9,855 bases of DNA. Source: CAZAOY01 sp964486925 (GTDB lineage: Bacteria > Bacillota > Clostridia > Oscillospirales > Ruminococcaceae). The notes below the pieces were generated by a model. The model saw only the letters and a program-made list of their open reading frames with translations. It was not told the DNA's origin and ran no database searches. The translations under genes were made by a program, and so were the position numbers. The first letter of the stretch is position 1, and each line of letters starts with the position of its first letter. Location: NCBI GenBank assembly GCA_964486925.1, contig CAZAOY010000075.1, forward strand, positions 1-9,855, written 5' to 3'. Shown piece after piece: positions 7,548 to 9,855 of this stretch.

Positions 7548-7564
7548 TTTGCAACTATGCTCCC
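7540..7564 (-). other. Middle hairpin of the rpmF-DUF512 intergenic leader
   Basis: On the minus strand GGGAGCAT pairs with ATGCTTCC (8 bp, one G-U) around a 9-nt loop. It abuts the rpmF terminator on one side. Its 3' arm includes the first ATG of the possible leader peptide. No T tract follows, so it is not a terminator. Confidence 0.5.
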
Positions 7565-7592
7565 AAAAAGCTAATCAAACCCTATTAGCCTT
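7565..7592 (-). terminator. Probable rpmF terminator
   Basis: About 25 bases past the rpmF stop the minus strand reads AAGGCTAAT, an 8-nt loop, ATTAGCTTTT, then another T and GGG. The stem is up to 9 bp with one G-U. The T run is only five long and partly inside the stem, so termination may be incomplete, allowing read-through to the second terminator. Confidence 0.6.
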
Positions 7593-7617
7593 ACTAGATA
7601 CTAAGGTAGATTAAGGT

Positions 7618-7800
7618 TTAAGCTTCCTTTTTAATAACCTCAACACCCTTGTAATATCCACAGCTACCACATACTTTATGAGGCGCCTTGTAATCACCGC
7701 ATTGTGTACATTTAGATAGTGCTGGTAAATCTAGTTTCCATACAGATGATCTTCTCTTATCACGTCTTGCTTTGGACGTTTTTCTCTTTGGTACTGCCAT
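7618..7800 (-). CDS. rpmF: 50S ribosomal protein L32
   Basis: This 60-residue protein starts MAVPKRKTSKARRDKRRS, the hallmark L32 N-terminus. It has a zinc-ribbon quartet at Cys31, Cys34, Cys44 and Cys47, so it is the zinc-binding (C+) form rather than a zinc-independent paralogue. It is a structural component of the large ribosomal subunit. The ATG at the complement of 7798-7800 follows AGGAGG at 7 bases; the longer in-frame ORF from 7845 adds 15 residues unlike the family and is rejected. It lies 73 bases downstream of yceD, in the classic yceD-rpmF pair. Confidence 0.97.
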   Translation of the reverse strand: MAVPKRKTSKARRDKRRSSVWKLDLPALSKCTQCGDYKAPHKVCGSCGYYKGVEVIKKEA

Positions 7801-7873
7801 TTTATTACCTCCTATTTTTAACTGCCGATTACTATCAGCAGACATTTATAACCTTGCGCTGTAAGTCTACCGC

Positions 7874-8389
7874 CTAATCATCAAGCAGCTGACTTAACAC
7901 TGATAACCGAGGGTCGATATCCGGTTTACATCTACAGTCTTGGTAGTTAAGATTAACAAAACACCTAGCGCAAAACCCTTTGCAATCCTCATTGCAAACA
8001 AGCTTTGTAGGTAGACTAAGTAAAATGTCATCTAAAGAAAGTCTAGAAAGATCGATAACAAGGCCGTCGGTGTCGATGTAACTATCATAATCCGACAGCT
8101 CCTCCACCTCATCACCCTTGCCGCTCCCATTTAAAAGTATCGCCTTAATGGAAATATCCACTTCATGACTATACTCCGAAAGACAGCGGTCACATTTAAG
8201 GGTTAGCTCACCCTTAATGTCATACGTAATCCATACAATCATCGACCTATTATATAATGTACCCTTAACCGTGATAGGTGAACAGGATAAAATCTGTTCA
8301 TCCTCTATAAGCTCCTTTGTATCCAAAACAAATTCAAAGGTCTTTTGATACCCATTAGTTTCAAATACCTGTCTTAAATCAAGTAACAC
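7874..8389 (-). CDS. yceD: YceD family (DUF177) protein linked to 23S rRNA/50S metabolism
   Basis: This 171-residue protein ends in DPRLSVLSQLLDD, the usual C-terminus of the family. It has CDRC (66-69) and a cysteine-rich stretch with Cys132, Cys136, Cys140, Cys143, Cys152 and Cys154 that resembles a metal-binding site. Family members are genetically tied to large-subunit rRNA accumulation, and the position directly before rpmF is conserved across bacteria. The start codon is GTG (complement of 8387-8389), with a stop codon immediately upstream in frame. The only Shine-Dalgarno candidate is GGGG about 10 bases before it, so initiation may be modest. A full-consensus promoter lies just upstream. 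Confidence 0.92.
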   Translation of the reverse strand: MLLDLRQVFETNGYQKTFEFVLDTKELIEDEQILSCSPITVKGTLYNRSMIVWITYDIKGELTLKCDRCLSEYSHEVDISIKAILLNGSGKGDEVEELSDYDSYIDTDGLVIDLSRLSLDDILLSLPTKLVCNEDCKGFCARCFVNLNYQDCRCKPDIDPRLSVLSQLLDD

Positions 8390-8420
8390 CTATATAACAC
8401 CCCACAATACAGCATTTAAT

Positions 8421-8449
8421 ATTATACACCTTTTTTCCTTCTTTGTCAA
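8421..8449 (-). promoter_or_regulatory. Full-consensus promoter of yceD-rpmF
   Basis: On the minus strand TTGACA (complement of 8444-8449) and TATAAT (complement of 8421-8426) are separated by exactly 17 bases, a perfect match to the sigma-A/sigma-70 consensus. The start near 8414 leaves a leader of about 25 bases to the GTG of yceD. Confidence 0.93.
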
Positions 8450-8507
8450 GCACTTTATTGCAAATATTTAATTTTATGCATTTTATTAGATTTTATACTA
8501 TTAACTA

Positions 8508-8557
8508 GGCAATCAAATATTGCGTTTTTACTTAAAAACAATATTTGTGGGATTGCT
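8508..8557. repeat. Long imperfect inverted repeat
   Basis: The left arm, GGCAATC then AAATATT then GTTTTT, pairs with AAAAAC then AATATTT then GATTGCT around the loop ACTT. That gives about 20 bp with one wobble, interrupted by a GC bulge on the left and a GTGG bulge on the right. No T tract follows on either strand, so it is not a standard terminator. Weaker pairing continues outward (ACTAT 8497-8501 with ATAGT 8564-8568). Confidence 0.6.
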
Positions 8558-8623
8558 AAAACTATAGTCGCAATATTTTGTTGCACGATTAATAAGATAT
8601 ACACCACAATAGTGTACCCCCCC

Positions 8624-8652
8624 TTGACAAACGGCCTGCAAACGAATATACT
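8624..8652 (+). promoter_or_regulatory. Strong rightward promoter P1
   Basis: TTGACA (8624-8629) is followed by a 17-base spacer and TATACT (8647-8652), 6/6 and 5/6 consensus matches. The predicted start near 8659 lies about 190 bases before the flavin-barrel gene, with no ORF of note between. A run of seven Cs (8617-8623) directly abuts the -35 box. Confidence 0.7.
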
Positions 8653-8738
8653 TAGTTTAATATATTTATAGAAGATACGCATTACAGCTTTAATTCTGAT
8701 GATTATACTCCTTACTTTAATAAAATAAATTAATTTTC

Positions 8739-8764
8739 CAACTTGACACACAGTTGTCAAGTTG
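8739..8764. promoter_or_regulatory. Perfect inverted repeat, probable operator
   Basis: CAACTTGACA (8739-8748) and TGTCAAGTTG (8755-8764) form a perfect 10+10 inverted repeat with a 6-base centre. The left arm contains the TTGACA of promoter P2. Position and symmetry fit a dimeric repressor or activator site. The regulator is not in the window and I cannot name its family. Confidence 0.7.
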
Positions 8765-8777
8765 AATATGGTAGAAT
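8743..8777 (+). promoter_or_regulatory. Probable rightward promoter P2
   Basis: TTGACA lies at 8743-8748. Two -10 candidates follow: TATGGT at 8767-8772 (18-base spacer) and an extended -10, TGGTAGAAT, at 8769-8777 (the -35 is then too far, so it would act alone). The start would be near 8779-8784, giving a leader of about 70 bases to the ATG at 8850. Confidence 0.5.
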
Positions 8778-8781
8778 CAAG

Positions 8782-8792
8782 CTACAGTGTAG
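8782..8792. promoter_or_regulatory. Small palindrome at the P2 start region
   Basis: CTACA-G-TGTAG is a perfect 11-base odd palindrome at or just after the predicted P2 start. It could be a second half of the operator system or a tiny leader hairpin. It is short enough to occur by chance. Confidence 0.3.
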
Positions 8793-8849
8793 AACCACAT
8801 GATCTGACATATCTATCACAACTGAGTAGAAACTCTGGGAGGATTAAAG

Positions 8850-9320
8850 ATGAAAAATTATGAAACAGCAATAAATATTATGACCGAGCGCTTTGGAAAA
8901 GACAGTCTAATTGCTATAGCTACCACAGATGGTGAAAGGCTATATAACCGCATTGTTGACGCTTATTACCATGATGGTGCATTCTACATCAGTACACATT
9001 CGCTGTCTACCAAGGCTAAACAGATTGAAGGTAACCCTTCAGTCGCTATCGCAGCTGTTGACTGGTTCACAGGTCACGGTCAAGGCAAAAATCTAGGCTG
9101 GGTGTTAGACCCTAAAAATGCAGAGATACGTCTAAAGCTACGTGAAGCCTTTGCGGCTTGGTACGACCTCGCAAACAACGAGCAGGACAAAAACTGCTGT
9201 ATCCTTAAAATCAAACTAACCGATGGTATGCTGATAAAAGACCACCACGCTTTGCGCTATCAGATAGATTTTGAGAAGAAAACCGCACTGCTAAGCGAGA
9301 ATGGCGGCGAGTTTAGGTAA
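8850..9320 (+). CDS. Pyridoxamine 5'-phosphate oxidase-like flavin split-barrel protein
   Basis: This 156-residue cytosolic protein has the pattern of small FMN-binding split-barrel proteins. It shows a first strand pair LIAIATTDGERLYNRIVDAYYHDG (20-43, shown in part), then AFYISTHSLSTKAKQI (44-59), where a lysine near 55-57 usually contacts FMN phosphate, then GNPSVAIAAVDWFTGHGQG (61-79) and NLGWVLDPKN (81-90). True PdxH enzymes are longer and have other motifs, so vitamin B6 synthesis is unlikely; these proteins are usually uncharacterised flavin or F420 reductases or stress proteins. The ATG follows GGGAGGA at 7 bases. It is the first gene of a two-gene unit with the next CDS, 30 bases away, behind the operator-bearing promoters. 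Confidence 0.85.
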   Translation: MKNYETAINIMTERFGKDSLIAIATTDGERLYNRIVDAYYHDGAFYISTHSLSTKAKQIEGNPSVAIAAVDWFTGHGQGKNLGWVLDPKNAEIRLKLREAFAAWYDLANNEQDKNCCILKIKLTDGMLIKDHHALRYQIDFEKKTALLSENGGEFR

Positions 9321-9350
9321 ACTTATAATTTAACAAAGGAGCTGTAAGAT

Positions 9351-9855
9351 ATGCCAAACCTATTAAAGCAAATTCCAATAGCTATGCGTAAACTGGGAAT
9401 CTCTAATGAAATCATAGCTGAGTTAAAGGCTTCAGAAAAAGGTACTGCCGATGATGTTATGACCCTTATCCATCAGATGGACAACCTACTTACAAAAGAG
9501 CAGTGTATCTCTATCATGCAGGAGCAGGGCTGTTGTAAAACGGGTATTGGCCCTAAGGCTCATAGCGAATTTGGCAAGACTAACAAAGATAAACCCTTAC
9601 AGGAAAAGGTAGCACTTCTAAACCAAGCCGATATGCCACACAAAGCACCCTGTCGGTTAAATGACAATGGTACTCTCACGGTATATTGGGGAGAGAACGA
9701 CTTAAAACAGAAGAGCTGTCCTTGCGGTATTATTAAAAAGCTTCCACAAGATTACGAAGTGCCACGAACATTCTGCGGCTGTTGCGGGGGACATATACGA
9801 AATAACTACCAAAAATCACTTAATGTAAAGTTACGTCTTATTGAGGTTATCTCCT
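9351..9855 (+). CDS. Cysteine-rich protein of unknown function, 3' end outside window
   Basis: The ORF begins MPNLLKQIPIAMRKLGIS and stays open for 168 codons to the window edge. The ATG is preceded by AAAGGAG at 9 bases, and it lies 30 bases after the flavin-barrel gene, so both are probably one transcript. The first 50 residues look helical and amphipathic. Cysteines then appear at 52, 61, 62, 101, 123, 125, 142, 144 and 145, with the blocks SCPCG (122-126) and FCGCCGGHIRNNY (141-153). These suggest a metal or redox site. No signal peptide or membrane segment is seen. The end resembles uncharacterised clostridial proteins with a C-terminal Cys-Gly cluster followed by a KLRLIEV strand, but I cannot assign a named family with confidence. 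Confidence 0.85.
   Translation, partial: MPNLLKQIPIAMRKLGISNEIIAELKASEKGTADDVMTLIHQMDNLLTKEQCISIMQEQGCCKTGIGPKAHSEFGKTNKDKPLQEKVALLNQADMPHKAPCRLNDNGTLTVYWGENDLKQKSCPCGIIKKLPQDYEVPRTFCGCCGGHIRNNYQKSLNVKLRLIEVIS

Larger units (their letters stand above)
8390..8849. other. Divergent AT-rich intergenic region without a convincing gene
   Basis: These 460 bases separate leftward yceD from the rightward flavin-barrel gene. They hold the yceD promoter, an imperfect long hairpin (8508-8557), a rightward promoter (8624-8652), an inverted-repeat operator over a second rightward promoter (8739-8777) and a small palindrome (8782-8792). A 101-codon minus-strand ORF here has no ribosome binding site and an unconvincing composition. 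Confidence 0.8.

Noticed and set aside
7551..7564. tRNA-like fragment (GGGAGCATAG, identical to the tRNA-Val 5' end) in the rpmF-DUF512 spacer
   Set aside because: Only 10 bases match, no D-arm or other tRNA part follows, and no T-box motif is present. Best explained by chance within a hairpin arm.
7801..7845. 15-residue N-terminal extension of L32 starting at 7845
   Set aside because: L32 proteins start MAVPKRK or similar, and a perfect AGGAGG sits at the right distance from the ATG at 7800. The extension residues do not resemble the family.
8455..8760. 101-codon minus-strand ORF in the divergent spacer
   Set aside because: It has no ribosome binding site and an Ile/Lys-rich composition expected from random AT-rich DNA. 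It covers the long hairpin, the rightward promoter and the operator on the opposite strand, and resembles no family I know.

Overview
The window looks like a low-to-moderate GC Firmicute chromosome, most likely a member of the Clostridia. The reasons are strong AGGAGG-type Shine-Dalgarno sites, near-consensus housekeeping promoters, the YceD-RpmF pair, the DUF512/radical-SAM-Der-PlsY-GpsA cluster, and a meso-diaminopimelate D-dehydrogenase. No mobile element, phage gene or CRISPR array is visible. Placement below class level cannot be supported from this sequence alone.

Layout. Almost everything from 1 to about 8450 reads on the minus strand. Read in the direction of transcription (high to low coordinates), a consensus promoter at 8421-8449 drives yceD and rpmF. 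A three-hairpin leader (about 7487-7592) follows, then the DUF512 radical SAM gene, der, plsY and gpsA, tightly spaced and ending at a clear terminator (3009-3042). Next come two single-gene units: ddh (extended -10 promoter near 2959) and a uracil permease gene (promoter 1690-1718, terminator 358-393). Last is a tRNA-Val/tRNA-Asp operon with its own strong promoter (226-254); the tRNA-Asp runs off the left edge.

From about 8390 to 8850 there is an AT-rich divergent intergenic region of roughly 460 bases with no convincing gene. It holds the yceD promoter, a long imperfect hairpin, a strong rightward promoter preceded by seven Cs, and a second rightward promoter whose -35 box lies inside a perfect 10+10 inverted repeat. 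Two plus-strand genes follow: a pyridoxamine-5'-phosphate-oxidase-like flavin-barrel protein, and a cysteine-rich protein cut by the right edge.

Functionally the minus-strand block is housekeeping: ribosome parts and assembly (RpmF, YceD, Der), phospholipid precursor synthesis (GpsA makes sn-glycerol-3-phosphate, PlsY acylates it), lysine/peptidoglycan precursor synthesis (Ddh) and pyrimidine salvage (uracil permease). The less ordinary material is the hairpin leader before the DUF512 gene, which contains a 20-codon ORF spanning a terminator, and the apparently operator-controlled rightward pair at the end. I see no complete, clearly new biological system.
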